A stretch of DNA of 64,000 nucleotides from Segatella cerevisiae (GTDB lineage: Bacteria > Bacteroidota > Bacteroidia > Bacteroidales > Bacteroidaceae): positions 149,656 to 213,655 of the forward strand of contig NZ_JAMXLY010000001.1 of the NCBI RefSeq assembly GCF_024054555.1, written 5' to 3'. Under the pieces are notes generated by a model. That model worked only from the letters and a program-made list of their open reading frames with translations. It made no database searches and was not told where the DNA came from. Positions within the stretch are counted from its first letter, which is position 1. Each line of letters opens with the position of its first letter. Of this stretch, positions 1 through 8,553 are shown in pieces. The position numbers were made by a program, and so were the translations under genes.

Positions 1-2
1 TC

Positions 3-1946
3 ATCCCAGTAGCGCCTAATTTGAAGCGCCGCATCCGGGGCATCGTCCACGACGAGTCAGCTACCGGAAAAACCGTTTTCATCGAACCTGAAGAGGTGGT
101 AGACGCCAATAATAAGGTCAGGGAACTGGAAGGTAAAGAACGGCAGGAAGAGATCCGCATCCTGAAAGAAGTCGCCAAATTCATCCGCCCTTATGCGCGT
201 GAGTTGCTTGACGCTTGCCGGTTCATGGGGGACATCGACTTGATCTATGCGAAAGTGGCATTGGGAAAGTCCATGCAGGCGAATGAGCCGACGGTGGAAG
301 ACCGCCCCGCCATTGACTGGGTGCAGGCCAGGCATCCGCTTCTGAAAAAGTCTTTGGAGAAAAAAGGTGACGGGACTCATCGACTGATCCCTCTTGACAT
401 TACACTCAAAAAAGACGCCAGGATCTTAATCATCTCAGGTCCTAATGCAGGCGGAAAATCAGTTTGTCTGAAAACTGTCGGACTCCTCCAATATATGTTG
501 CAATGCGGACTACCTGTGCCGATTGCAGAAAACTCCCATGCAGGCATCTTCCACGACATCATGATCGATATCGGTGATGAGCAAAGTCTGGAAAATGACC
601 TGAGCACCTATTCGTCACATTTGCTTCATATGAAAAACATGATGAAGCAAGCTAACAGTCAGACACTTTTTCTCATTGATGAATTCGGGAGCGGAACGGA
701 GCCTCGCATAGGAGGAGCCATAGCTGAATGTGTCCTCAACCGACTTCTGGAAAAGGGAGCGTGGGGTGTCATCACAACCCACTACTCCAATCTCAAGCAC
801 TTTGCCGACTCGCACCAGGACGTCGTCAACGGTGCCATGCTGTATGACCGCCATCAGATGCAGCCTCTTTTCCAATTGGCAATAGGTCAGCCCGGCAGTT
901 CTTTCGCTATCGACATCGCCCGGAAGATCGGACTCCCGGAAGAAGTCATCAAGAATGCTTCTGAGATCGTGGGCAACGATTATATTCAGAGTGACAAATA
1001 CCTTCAGGATATTGTCCGGGACAAACGTTACTGGGAAAGCAAGCGGCAACAGATCCATCAAAGAGAAAAGGAAATCGAGAAGATGGCAGCCCAATATGAA
1101 GAAGGTCTCCAGAACGTCGAGGAACAACGCCGGGACATTCTGAACAAGGCCAAAGAGGAAGCAAAATCTCTCTTGGCAGACAGCAACAAACGGATAGAAA
1201 ATGCCATCAAGACGATCCGGGAGAGTCAGGCTCAGAAAGACATTACGAAGAAAGCCCGTCAAGACTTGGCTGATTTCAAACAGGACATTGAGGCCAAACC
1301 GGCAACTGACGAGAATGAGATTGCACGGAAGATCGAGAAGATTAAACGACGTCGTGAACGTCGTGAAAAACGCAAGACAGAAAAGGTACAAGGGCAGCCG
1401 AATGCCCAAGGAGCAAAAGCCTCAACTGCAAGTCCTCATGAATTGGCAGCCGGCGACTATGTCCGGATGAAAGGCATGAGCCAGGTCGGCCGCATCGAAA
1501 GTTTAAGCGGAAAATCTGCTCGTGTCATATTCGGGGAAATACATACGAGCATCAACAAGGACAAACTCGAACAGGTCTCCGGACCTGTCAAAGCAACATC
1601 TTCCGAAAGCGAAAGCACCTCGAAACAGAACGCTATCGTTGACAGATTGCGGAGTGCGGCAATAAGCAAGACAACTCAGGATACGATCGATGCCCATAGA
1701 AGCCAATTCCGCCAAGACTTGGATGTCAGGGGCATGAGAGGAGATGAAGCCCTTCAAACTGTCCAACGTTTCATCGACGATGCCATCCTGATGAATATTC
1801 CACGGGTAAGGATACTCCACGGAAAAGGTAACGGTATTCTGAGAAATCTGATCAGGGAATACCTTTCAAGCCTACCGAACGTTACACATTTTGCCGACGA
1901 ACAAGTTCAGTTTGGCGGTGCAGGTATCACCGTCGTCGATCTTTGA
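3..1946 (+). CDS. mutS2: Endonuclease MutS2, 5'-truncated by the window
   Basis: MutS2 is a MutS-family ATPase with a C-terminal Smr nuclease domain; family roles are suppressing homologous recombination and, in some bacteria, rescuing collided ribosomes. The reading frame is open from base 3, so the N-terminal part lies outside the window and the TTG at 21 is not a real start. Visible are the core-domain motif HDESATGKTVFIEP, the Walker A motif GPNAGGKS (438-461), a Walker B motif LFLIDEFGSGTEP (about 667-705), a long charged coiled-coil (about 1030-1400) and the Smr domain with LDVRG (about 1719) and HGKGNG (about 1819). The gene is complete at its 3' end and followed by about 250 bases without a gene. 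Confidence 0.95.
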   Translation: MPVAPNLKRRIRGIVHDESATGKTVFIEPEEVVDANNKVRELEGKERQEEIRILKEVAKFIRPYARELLDACRFMGDIDLIYAKVALGKSMQANEPTVEDRPAIDWVQARHPLLKKSLEKKGDGTHRLIPLDITLKKDARILIISGPNAGGKSVCLKTVGLLQYMLQCGLPVPIAENSHAGIFHDIMIDIGDEQSLENDLSTYSSHLLHMKNMMKQANSQTLFLIDEFGSGTEPRIGGAIAECVLNRLLEKGAWGVITTHYSNLKHFADSHQDVVNGAMLYDRHQMQPLFQLAIGQPGSSFAIDIARKIGLPEEVIKNASEIVGNDYIQSDKYLQDIVRDKRYWESKRQQIHQREKEIEKMAAQYEEGLQNVEEQRRDILNKAKEEAKSLLADSNKRIENAIKTIRESQAQKDITKKARQDLADFKQDIEAKPATDENEIARKIEKIKRRRERREKRKTEKVQGQPNAQGAKASTASPHELAAGDYVRMKGMSQVGRIESLSGKSARVIFGEIHTSINKDKLEQVSGPVKATSSESESTSKQNAIVDRLRSAAISKTTQDTIDAHRSQFRQDLDVRGMRGDEALQTVQRFIDDAILMNIPRVRILHGKGNGILRNLIREYLSSLPNVTHFADEQVQFGGAGITVVDL

Positions 1947-2165
1947 AAGTGGGTCGGACAACTTTCTGCCCTTCAGATTTTCGATAGGCCTCCTGTTCTG
2001 AAAACCGGTGAGATCTCTGATTGAATGACCGGCAAATTCTGCGTTCCGGCGTTGCCTACCCCCTCACCTTTCTATAGGGAAACGGACAGAAAAGAGGATT
2101 CCATAGTGATAGTGTTAAAAATGAGAAAAACCGACAGAATGCTTTTCCATTTGAAATAAATTTCT

Positions 2166-2173
2166 TATCTTTG
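2166..2173 (+). promoter_or_regulatory. Promoter -7 box for the SRP RNA gene
   Basis: TATCTTTG matches the Bacteroidota -7 consensus TAnnTTTG and lies about 22 bases before the predicted 5' end of the SRP RNA. No good -33 TTTG at 19-21 bases upstream is seen; a TTTG at 2150 is too close. The bases from 1947 to 2165 hold no gene I can recognise. Confidence 0.6.
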
Positions 2174-2194
2174 CAGACGCTTGCAAAAGCATAC

Positions 2195-2290
2195 GGGCAA
2201 GTCTCTTACGGCCAGCTCCCCTCGAATCCCCCAGGTTGGGAACGAAGCAAGGGTACTGGGTTGTAGCGGCGCGCTAAGAATCGCTTGCCC
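2195..2290 (+). ncRNA. ffs: Signal recognition particle RNA, small bacterial (4.5S) type
   Basis: This RNA binds Ffh and targets nascent membrane proteins to the translocon. The 5' end GGGCAAG (2195-2201) pairs with CTTGCCC at the 3' end (2284-2290), closing a hairpin of about 96 nt. The apex carries the conserved helix 8: CAGG on the 5' side, a GGAA tetraloop and AGCA on the 3' side (about 2231-2256), which form the Ffh-binding symmetric loop. It ends only four bases before a tRNA-like structure and has no terminator of its own, so both are probably made as one transcript. Confidence 0.9.
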
Positions 2291-2294
2291 ACCC

Positions 2295-2365
2295 GCCTTC
2301 TGAAGCTCATAGGAAGAGCACAAGATTTATCTTGGAGGTTTGTCGGTCCGATTCCGACAGAAGGC
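2295..2365 (+). ncRNA. tRNA-like structure with a shortened anticodon loop, fused in transcript to SRP RNA
   Basis: The 71 bases fold as a cloverleaf: acceptor GCCTTCT (2295-2301) with AGAAGGC (2359-2365); D arm GCTC/GAGC with loop ATAGGAA that keeps the G18-G19 pair; and T arm GTCGG/CCGAC with loop TCCGATT. The anticodon arm is abnormal. CAAGA pairs with TCTTG around only four bases (TTTA), three short of the seven needed for an anticodon. The T loop also has C where position 55 is normally U. The 3' tail reads ACA, not CCA. It cannot be an ordinary decoding tRNA. It could be a processing signal, a non-decoding tRNA-like RNA, or a decayed tRNA gene. Confidence 0.7.
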
Positions 2366-2377
2366 ACAATAGAAGAA

Positions 2378-2416
2378 GGCAGTCAGACTATGATAAATAG
2401 GAAGATTGCCTTTTTT
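2378..2416 (+). terminator. Intrinsic terminator of the SRP RNA / tRNA-like transcript
   Basis: GGCAGTC (2378-2384) pairs with GATTGCC (2404-2410) and is followed directly by six T residues. It is the first terminator after the SRP RNA promoter. Confidence 0.75.
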
Positions 2417-2530
2417 ATTTTCTGTCATGCTTCTCTCCGCTTTTTCAGAGAGGACGATGAGGGAAACCTAGTGTTTATTCAAAAAAGGTAAATTTTCCAT
2501 TCATCCCTCTTTTTTATGAAGGATTTTAAG

Positions 2531-2538
2531 TATTTTTG
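2531..2538 (+). promoter_or_regulatory. Promoter -7 box ahead of the DUF4199 operon
   Basis: TATTTTTG fits TAnnTTTG and would start transcription near 2545, giving a 5' leader of about 130 nt before the ATG at 2675. Confidence 0.5.
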
Positions 2539-2557
2539 CAGAGGATAAACGGGCTTT

Positions 2558-2645
2558 GATGGAGGTATTGATACTGTAACAACAGATCTATTTTTCGTTG
2601 TAAAGGCAAGTCACATCTTTTCCATAGCGGAGTCCAACCTCCATC
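2558..2645 (+). other. Inverted repeat spanning the leader of the DUF4199 operon
   Basis: GATGGAGGT (2558-2566) is perfectly complementary to ACCTCCATC (2637-2645), separated by 70 bases. The repeat would close most of the leader into one domain ending 29 bases before the start codon. Function is unknown. Confidence 0.4.
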
Positions 2646-2674
2646 GCTCTTTAAAAGAGAATATAAATTCGAAC

Positions 2675-3238
2675 ATGATAACATCTCAAAATATCACACA
2701 AGTAAGAGCTTTTGCACGGCAAGATGGAGTTTTTCTCTCTGTGTTGTGGATCGCAGGTTTTCTCTGCACCATGTTGACGACTCAGATGCCTATATTGGCC
2801 CCTATCGCAGATCTGGCAGTCCTGGCTACTCCATTCTTTGTCGCTTTCAGATTGAAAAAATTCCGGGACACCGCCCTTGACGGCGTCATATCCTTCAGGA
2901 GAGGATTTCTCTATACGGCAGAAACATTCTTCCATGCAGCTCTCATCTTGGGTGTTGTACAATACCTCTATTTCAGATTCGGAGACATCAGCGGGTTCCT
3001 GCAACAGTGGAATGAATCGTATTCCGTCGTTGCAAAAGTCTACAACCTCAGCGGTACGCAGGCACAACAACTCAAGGATGCCGTCGGCATGATGAGTCCG
3101 CTGGCATGGGCATCGATGTTCTTTATCCTTGAACTGTTCGGTGCCGTGATTGTCAGTCCTATCGTGGCAGCAATCATGGCTCGGCGAATCCCCCGCAAGG
3201 ACATCCAGAATCAGAAAGACAATTCAGAGAATAATTGA
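2675..3238 (+). CDS. DUF4199 family membrane protein
   Basis: This 187-residue protein matches my knowledge of DUF4199, a Bacteroidota family of small integral membrane proteins with no established biochemical role. Hydrophobic segments lie at about residues 20-38, 42-60, 84-103 and 145-168, consistent with four membrane helices. The C-terminus is short, basic, then acidic and asparagine-rich. It is the first gene of a likely operon; the glycosyltransferase start follows 19 bases after its stop. The same pairing of DUF4199 with a GT2 enzyme is common in Bacteroides, which suggests that it assists transfer of a lipid-linked sugar, but this is inference. Confidence 0.85.
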   Translation: MITSQNITQVRAFARQDGVFLSVLWIAGFLCTMLTTQMPILAPIADLAVLATPFFVAFRLKKFRDTALDGVISFRRGFLYTAETFFHAALILGVVQYLYFRFGDISGFLQQWNESYSVVAKVYNLSGTQAQQLKDAVGMMSPLAWASMFFILELFGAVIVSPIVAAIMARRIPRKDIQNQKDNSENN

Positions 3239-3257
3239 AATCTACTTTTTATAAGAA

Positions 3258-4226
3258 ATGAATATATCAGTCATCATACCTCTTTACAACGAAGCAGAAT
3301 CCCTGCCGGAACTTTACAACTGGATTGTACGGGTCATGGACGCCAATCACTATACCTATGAAATCATTTTTATCAATGACGGATCTACAGATGACTCTTG
3401 GAAAATCATCCAAAATCTATCTGAGAAGTCTGATAGGGTGAAAGGGATCAAATTCCGCCGCAATTATGGGAAGAGTGCAGCATTATACTGTGGATTCAAG
3501 GCTGCCCAGGGAGATGTCGTCATCACGATGGACGCGGATCTTCAGGACTCTCCTGACGAAATTCCCGGACTGTACAAGATGATCACTGAAGACAACTATG
3601 ACATGGTCTCCGGTTACAAGAAGAAACGGTATGATCCGCTCTCGAAGACCCTGCCTACCAAACTCTTCAATGCGACGGCACGGTGGATCAGTGGCATACA
3701 CAATCTCCACGACTTCAACTGCGGACTGAAAGCTTATAAGAAAGTTGTCGTCAAGAATATAGAAGTGTACGGTGAGATGCATCGCTATATCCCCTATCTG
3801 GCCAAGAATGCAGGATTTGATAAAATCGGAGAAAGGGTCGTACATCATCACGCACGGAAATACGGCAAATCCAAATTCGGGGTCAACAGGTTCTTCAACG
3901 GTTACCTCGATTTGCTCACGCTATGGTTCCTGACCAATTTCGGGAAAAAGCCGATGCATGTCTTCGGATTCCTGGGTTCAATCGTCTTCTTCATCGGTTT
4001 TATAGCTCTCATTATCCTGGGAGCTGACAAATTGGTTGCCCTCCACTATGGGATATACGGGAACCTGATTACAGAGTCACCCTATTTCTTCATCGCCCTG
4101 ACGACGATGGTGCTGGGTACACAACTCTTTCTCGCTGGATTTCTGGGAGACCTGATCAGCCGGCAAAACGAGAGAAGGAACGATTACCAGATCGAGGAAG
4201 AAATTCATTTAAATGAAAAAAACTAA
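3258..4226 (+). CDS. Family 2 glycosyltransferase, DPM1/GtrB type, membrane anchored
   Basis: The enzyme likely moves a sugar from a nucleotide donor to a polyprenyl phosphate at the inner face of the cytoplasmic membrane. The GT-A fold starts at residue 1 (SVIIPLYNEA), with the donor motif NDGSTDD at 40-46 and the metal-binding DADLQD at 92-97. Two C-terminal membrane helices lie at about 235-257 and 274-298, as in GtrB and ArnC relatives. Length (322) is normal. The sugar cannot be read from sequence. It sits between DUF4199 and DUF6452 genes on the same strand. Confidence 0.92.
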   Translation: MNISVIIPLYNEAESLPELYNWIVRVMDANHYTYEIIFINDGSTDDSWKIIQNLSEKSDRVKGIKFRRNYGKSAALYCGFKAAQGDVVITMDADLQDSPDEIPGLYKMITEDNYDMVSGYKKKRYDPLSKTLPTKLFNATARWISGIHNLHDFNCGLKAYKKVVVKNIEVYGEMHRYIPYLAKNAGFDKIGERVVHHHARKYGKSKFGVNRFFNGYLDLLTLWFLTNFGKKPMHVFGFLGSIVFFIGFIALIILGADKLVALHYGIYGNLITESPYFFIALTTMVLGTQLFLAGFLGDLISRQNERRNDYQIEEEIHLNEKN

Positions 4227-4313
4227 AAGGGAAATAGATCCTACAGAATATTCCGGGTTGTTCATCATGCCGATGTATTGTGCGAAGGTCGTTTTCTTTT
4301 GGAATAATAATTT

Positions 4314-4841
4314 ATGAAAACAAAAAAGAGACAAGGCAAATCAAGCAAGGAGAAGACGCTCAGAGCCGCTGCCCTGATCATGATACTGGCAGGCATTGTC
4401 CTTGCCGGTTGCTCCAGTTTGGATTGCCCATACATGAACAGGGTGTACACCAAATACCAGTTGGAAGGGGATGTCAAGACCCTTGCTGACACGCTCACGG
4501 TCACGACCAGTCGCCTCACCGACGATTCCGACACCATACTGTTGAATCAAGCCATAGGTGTAGACAGTTTTGAACTCCCCGTCAGTTATATGGGAGATCA
4601 AGATGAATTCCACTTCCATATCAAGAGAGCAGACGGCGAGACCTTCACCGACACTGTAAAAGTTAAAAAGACGAATCAGACTCACTTCGAATCTGTGGAT
4701 TGCAACCCCTCGTATTTCCATACACTTACCTCTGTGAGTTATACTAAACACACCATTGACTCTATTGTCATCCATAACGCTCAAGTGAACTATGATGCTT
4801 CACAACCACATTTCTATATTTATTTCCGCTATCACGATTGA
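4314..4841 (+). CDS. DUF6452 family lipoprotein
   Basis: This 175-residue protein has a basic N-terminus, a hydrophobic segment (about 20-32) and a lipobox ending LAGC at about residue 33, so it is probably an envelope lipoprotein. The conserved start of the mature part, SSLDCPYMNRVYTKYQ, and the next gene are what I associate with DUF6452; function is unknown. The ATG at 4314 gives an unusually long charged n-region of 18 residues. Its last 50 bases overlap the next gene in another frame, which suggests translational coupling. Confidence 0.75.
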   Translation: MKTKKRQGKSSKEKTLRAAALIMILAGIVLAGCSSLDCPYMNRVYTKYQLEGDVKTLADTLTVTTSRLTDDSDTILLNQAIGVDSFELPVSYMGDQDEFHFHIKRADGETFTDTVKVKKTNQTHFESVDCNPSYFHTLTSVSYTKHTIDSIVIHNAQVNYDASQPHFYIYFRYHD

Positions 4842-5514
4842 CCTGCTGCTCTTCTGCAGTTGTCCCCTGAATGCTCAGAGGAAGACTCAGGAGCCTAAAA
4901 AGCAGACCACGTCACGTACACCTGCGGGATTGAAAAACGACACGACAGCTACCTTCAGAAGTTTTGAAGTAACTGTGGATCTTCTGGGGGCTGCTCAAAT
5001 GTGGCTCAGTGACTACGGTCAGTATGAAGCAGCAGTGAGGGTGGACCTCAAAGACAAATACTTTCCCATTATAGAAGTTGGCTATGGAAAGGCTGACGCC
5101 AAAGATGTCTCGACCAACCTGCATTACAAGACAGGTGCTCCGTATGTCCGCATAGGACTGGATTTCAATATGCTCAAGAACAAGCACGACATCTATCGGT
5201 TGTACGGCGGGTTCAGGTATGGCATGACTTCCTACAAATTTGATGTGACAAGTACCGGTGTGACGGACCCGGTCTGGGGAAATGTCGTACCCTATGAAGC
5301 CAAGGATGTCAAAGCCAATTACCAATGGCTAGAGGCAGTGGCAGGCGTGGATGTCAAGATCTCAGGACCTATCCATTTAGGATGGAGCATCAGATGCAGG
5401 CGACGCCTCACTCATAACGACGGGGATATCGGGAACACATGGTATGTACCGGGATACGGGAGACAGGGAGGCAGCAGATTGGGAGGCACCTTTAATCTGA
5501 TATTCCAGTTTTAG
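4792..5514 (+). CDS. DUF6048 family outer-membrane protein
   Basis: The 240-residue protein starts with a signal sequence (about residues 1-28, ending PLNA) and continues as alternating amphipathic strands with a terminal aromatic residue (LIFQF), the pattern of an outer-membrane beta barrel. I place it in DUF6048, which usually follows a DUF6452 gene in Bacteroidales. The ATG at 4792 or 4795 lies inside the upstream coding region, 50 bases before its stop. Role unknown; the pair may form one envelope complex (inference). Confidence 0.78.
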   Translation: MMLHNHISIFISAITIDLLLFCSCPLNAQRKTQEPKKQTTSRTPAGLKNDTTATFRSFEVTVDLLGAAQMWLSDYGQYEAAVRVDLKDKYFPIIEVGYGKADAKDVSTNLHYKTGAPYVRIGLDFNMLKNKHDIYRLYGGFRYGMTSYKFDVTSTGVTDPVWGNVVPYEAKDVKANYQWLEAVAGVDVKISGPIHLGWSIRCRRRLTHNDGDIGNTWYVPGYGRQGGSRLGGTFNLIFQF

Positions 5515-5524
5515 AAATGATACC

Positions 5525-6277
5525 ATGGCCGAACTAAGAGCATATAATCAACTTCTGAAGTTGCCCCTCTTCTTAGGGCTTGGCCGTGAAGACCTCTCGC
5601 AGATCATTTCCCATACGCCTTTTGGCTTCGTAAAATACCATAAGGGAAAAAGGATAATAGAAGAAAATGACGCCTGCGACCAACTCTATTTCTTATTAAA
5701 CGGCAGTTTGTACACTGAAACTACTGCCGATGATCACAGCTACCGCTTCATAGAAGAACTGTCAGCTTCGGATGTCTTGCAACCTGAACGGTTGTTCGGA
5801 CTGCACCAGCGCTTCACGAAAGCCTTCATCAGCAAGACAGAAGTCAGTTTGATGACATTGGACAAATGTGAAGTCATGAAACTTTCTGAGGAATTCGAGA
5901 TCTTCCGCCTCAACCTCCTCAATATGATCAGCGCACAAACTCAGAAACTCTCCAGACGGCCTTGGAAGCAGGCGCCCCATGACCTGACACACCGCATCAT
6001 CCGATTCTTCGAATCTCACTGCAATCGTCCGGCAGGTCCTAAAACCATTTATATCCGGATGATCGACTTGGCGGAAGAACTCAATGAGAATCGGCTGGAA
6101 GTGTCACACGCCCTCAATCAACTGGATGCCGAGGGCCTCATCGAACTAGGACGCGGAAAAATAGTTATACCTGCACTGGAAAGATTGCTGACCTTGAACA
6201 ATCCGGGGAACAACGTGCATCATTATCCTGTCGGACAGTCTGTTCCGCCAATGCCCGTACACGACAACAAAACCTGA
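5525..6277 (+). CDS. Crp/Fnr family transcriptional regulator
   Basis: The 250-residue protein has an N-terminal cyclic-nucleotide-binding-type beta roll (about 10-120) and a C-terminal winged helix (about 150-215), with the recognition segment around IDLAEELNENRLEVSHALNQL. There is no cysteine cluster of the FNR type, and the phosphate-binding cassette of CRP (an RxxS motif) is not evident, so its ligand is unknown. It follows the DUF6048 gene by 10 bases and is probably the last gene of that operon. Confidence 0.88.
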   Translation: MAELRAYNQLLKLPLFLGLGREDLSQIISHTPFGFVKYHKGKRIIEENDACDQLYFLLNGSLYTETTADDHSYRFIEELSASDVLQPERLFGLHQRFTKAFISKTEVSLMTLDKCEVMKLSEEFEIFRLNLLNMISAQTQKLSRRPWKQAPHDLTHRIIRFFESHCNRPAGPKTIYIRMIDLAEELNENRLEVSHALNQLDAEGLIELGRGKIVIPALERLLTLNNPGNNVHHYPVGQSVPPMPVHDNKT

Positions 6278-6409
6278 TCCTGACAACAAATTCATTCAAC
6301 TTTTCTTTCGACTTATCTCGTTTATTCATTTTCCCGCACAGAATGTACAATTGGGATGAAATAGATGTTAAATTCATCTATTTAATGCGTGTCAAGCAAC
6401 TATTTTCAC

Positions 6410-6417
6410 TATCTTTG
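6410..6417 (+). promoter_or_regulatory. Promoter -7 box for the dcp operon
   Basis: TATCTTTG fits TAnnTTTG and lies 22 bases before the ATG at 6439, giving a short leader. The region 6278-6409 shows no gene. Confidence 0.65.
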
Positions 6418-6438
6418 TAACAAAAATAGAGTACGAGC

Positions 6439-8553
6439 ATGACGAATGATGATATAGAAAAGAAAAGACACCTGAATCCATTTTTCGCTCCTTATAATAC
6501 GCCGCATCAGACCGTTCCTTTTAATCTCATTTCTTCAAAAGATTATGAAGAAGCTATTTTAGAAGGTATCCGTCGTGAAAATGAGGAAATCGATCAAATC
6601 ATAAATAATCCAGAGCCACCTACTTTCGAAAATACCCTCGACTGGGATGACAAGAGCAAGGGAGACCATTACTATGATCTTCTGGACAGGGCGTCTACTG
6701 TCTTTTCATGCATGTTGAGTGCTGAAACGAACGACGATCTCGAAGCGCTCGCACAAAAACTCAGTCCTGCATTGACGAAGCATGCCAATGACGTCAGCCT
6801 GAACCAGAAATTATTCGAAAGGACAAAATACGTCTACGACCACCACAAAGCGCTCACTACTGAAGAACAAACACTTCTGGACAAGAGTTATGAGGGTTTT
6901 GTACGCAGCGGTGCCTTGCTGGACGACAAAGGAAAAGCCCGGTTGAGAGAACTGACGGAACAATGCAACCTCCTGACCCTCCAATTTTCCAAAAACCTGT
7001 TGAAGGAAAACAAGGCCTTTGTCCTCAATATCACTGACAAGAAAGACCTCGACGGACTGCCACAGTCTGCCTTGGATGCTGCAGAGCATACGGAAAACGG
7101 GAAAAAGGTCTGGACATTCACTCTTGACTATCCCAGTTATTCCCCGTTCATGACTTACTCGACACGCCGCGAACTCCGTGAGAAGATGTACCGCGCCAAG
7201 AATACAGTCTGCACACACGACAATCCGGAGAACAACATCGAGATATGCCGCCAAATCGTCAATCTCAGACTGGAGACGGCCCGTCTCCTGGGTTACAAGA
7301 CTTATGCTGACTATGTTCTCCAAGAGCGTATGGCTGGGGACACTAAAACAGTTTATCGGCTTTTCGATGACCTGATTTCCGCCTACAAACCTGCCGCTTT
7401 AAAAGAAGTGGAGGAGGTGGAATCTATCGCACGCAAGAAAGAAGGCGCTGATTTCAAATTAGAACCTTGGGATTTCAGTTTCTACTCCCATCAACTTCAG
7501 ATGGAGCGATACAATCTGGATGCAGAGATGCTCCGCCCCTATTTCGAATTATCGAGGGTCATAAAGGGCGTCTTTGGACTGGCCACACGCCTGTACGGCA
7601 TTACCTTCAAGCAAAATACTGCTATTCCTATCTACCATCCCGATGTGAAAGCCTATGAGGTATTCGACAAGGACGGCAGTTTTCTCGCCGTGCTCTATAC
7701 CGACTTCCACCCTCGGAAAGGTAAGAAGGAAGGTGCATGGATGACAGAATTCCAAGGCCAATGGATCAAGAAGGACGGTACAAATGTCCGTCCTCAGGTC
7801 AGTTTGGTCATGAACCTCACAAAACCTGTGGGAGATAAACCTGCCCTGTTGACGTTGGGAGAAGTGGAGACCTTCCTCCATGAATTCGGGCACGCCCTCC
7901 ACGGCATGTTCGCCAACACCCGTTTCTCCAGTCTCTCAGGAACAAATGTATGGTGGGACTTCGTCGAACTCCCATCACAGTTCATGGAAAACTTTGCCGT
8001 AGAGAAGGATTTTCTGAAAACTTTCGCCTTTCATTATAAGACCGGAGAGCCTATCCCTGACGAACTCATCCAACGCATTATAAAAAGCCGGAACTTCCTG
8101 GCCGCTTACAGTTGTATGAGACAGGTCAGTTTCGGACTCCTCGACATGGCCTATTACACGCTGAATAAACCGCTTGAAGGCGATTTCGTCGCATTCGAGA
8201 ACAAAGCACAGGAACAGGCACGGATTCTGCCCCTGTTACCTGAAGGTTGCATGACGACACAGTTCTCCCACATCATGTCAGGAGGTTATGCCGCCGGCTA
8301 TTACAGTTATAAATGGGCTGAGGTCCTCGATGCAGACGCCTTCAGTGTGTTCAAGAAAAACGGGATCTTCGACCGTACGACGGCCCAACGCTTCCGCGAC
8401 TGCATCCTGTCAAAGGGAGGCACAGAACATCCGATGACCCTCTACAAACGTTTCAGAGGTCAGGAGCCTACTATTGATGCACTCTTGGAACGTAATGGCA
8501 TCAAGCGTCAGGAGGGTCCTAAGCATCAAGACAATGACACAAGAAGAAATTAG
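6439..8553 (+). CDS. dcp: Peptidyl-dipeptidase Dcp, M3 family zinc metallopeptidase
   Basis: Dcp removes C-terminal dipeptides from peptides. The 704-residue protein has the M3 zinc site HEFGH at residues 481-485 and a downstream glutamate ligand within ELPSQFMENF (about 505-515). The C-terminal signature SGGYAAGYYSYKWAEVLDADAF is typical of Dcp and oligopeptidase A. No signal peptide is seen, so it is probably cytoplasmic, though some Bacteroidota Dcp proteins are exported. The last 20 bases overlap the dCMP deaminase gene, and the four genes from here to 11337 form one operon. Confidence 0.95.
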   Translation: MTNDDIEKKRHLNPFFAPYNTPHQTVPFNLISSKDYEEAILEGIRRENEEIDQIINNPEPPTFENTLDWDDKSKGDHYYDLLDRASTVFSCMLSAETNDDLEALAQKLSPALTKHANDVSLNQKLFERTKYVYDHHKALTTEEQTLLDKSYEGFVRSGALLDDKGKARLRELTEQCNLLTLQFSKNLLKENKAFVLNITDKKDLDGLPQSALDAAEHTENGKKVWTFTLDYPSYSPFMTYSTRRELREKMYRAKNTVCTHDNPENNIEICRQIVNLRLETARLLGYKTYADYVLQERMAGDTKTVYRLFDDLISAYKPAALKEVEEVESIARKKEGADFKLEPWDFSFYSHQLQMERYNLDAEMLRPYFELSRVIKGVFGLATRLYGITFKQNTAIPIYHPDVKAYEVFDKDGSFLAVLYTDFHPRKGKKEGAWMTEFQGQWIKKDGTNVRPQVSLVMNLTKPVGDKPALLTLGEVETFLHEFGHALHGMFANTRFSSLSGTNVWWDFVELPSQFMENFAVEKDFLKTFAFHYKTGEPIPDELIQRIIKSRNFLAAYSCMRQVSFGLLDMAYYTLNKPLEGDFVAFENKAQEQARILPLLPEGCMTTQFSHIMSGGYAAGYYSYKWAEVLDADAFSVFKKNGIFDRTTAQRFRDCILSKGGTEHPMTLYKRFRGQEPTIDALLERNGIKRQEGPKHQDNDTRRN

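Noticed and set aside
2295..2365. Ordinary tRNA gene
   Set aside because: The anticodon loop is only four bases if the five-base stem forms, or six if it is shortened, so no standard anticodon can be placed.
2285..2491. Plus-strand open frame of 68 codons
   Set aside because: It runs through the end of the SRP RNA, the tRNA-like structure and the terminator, so it is not a gene.
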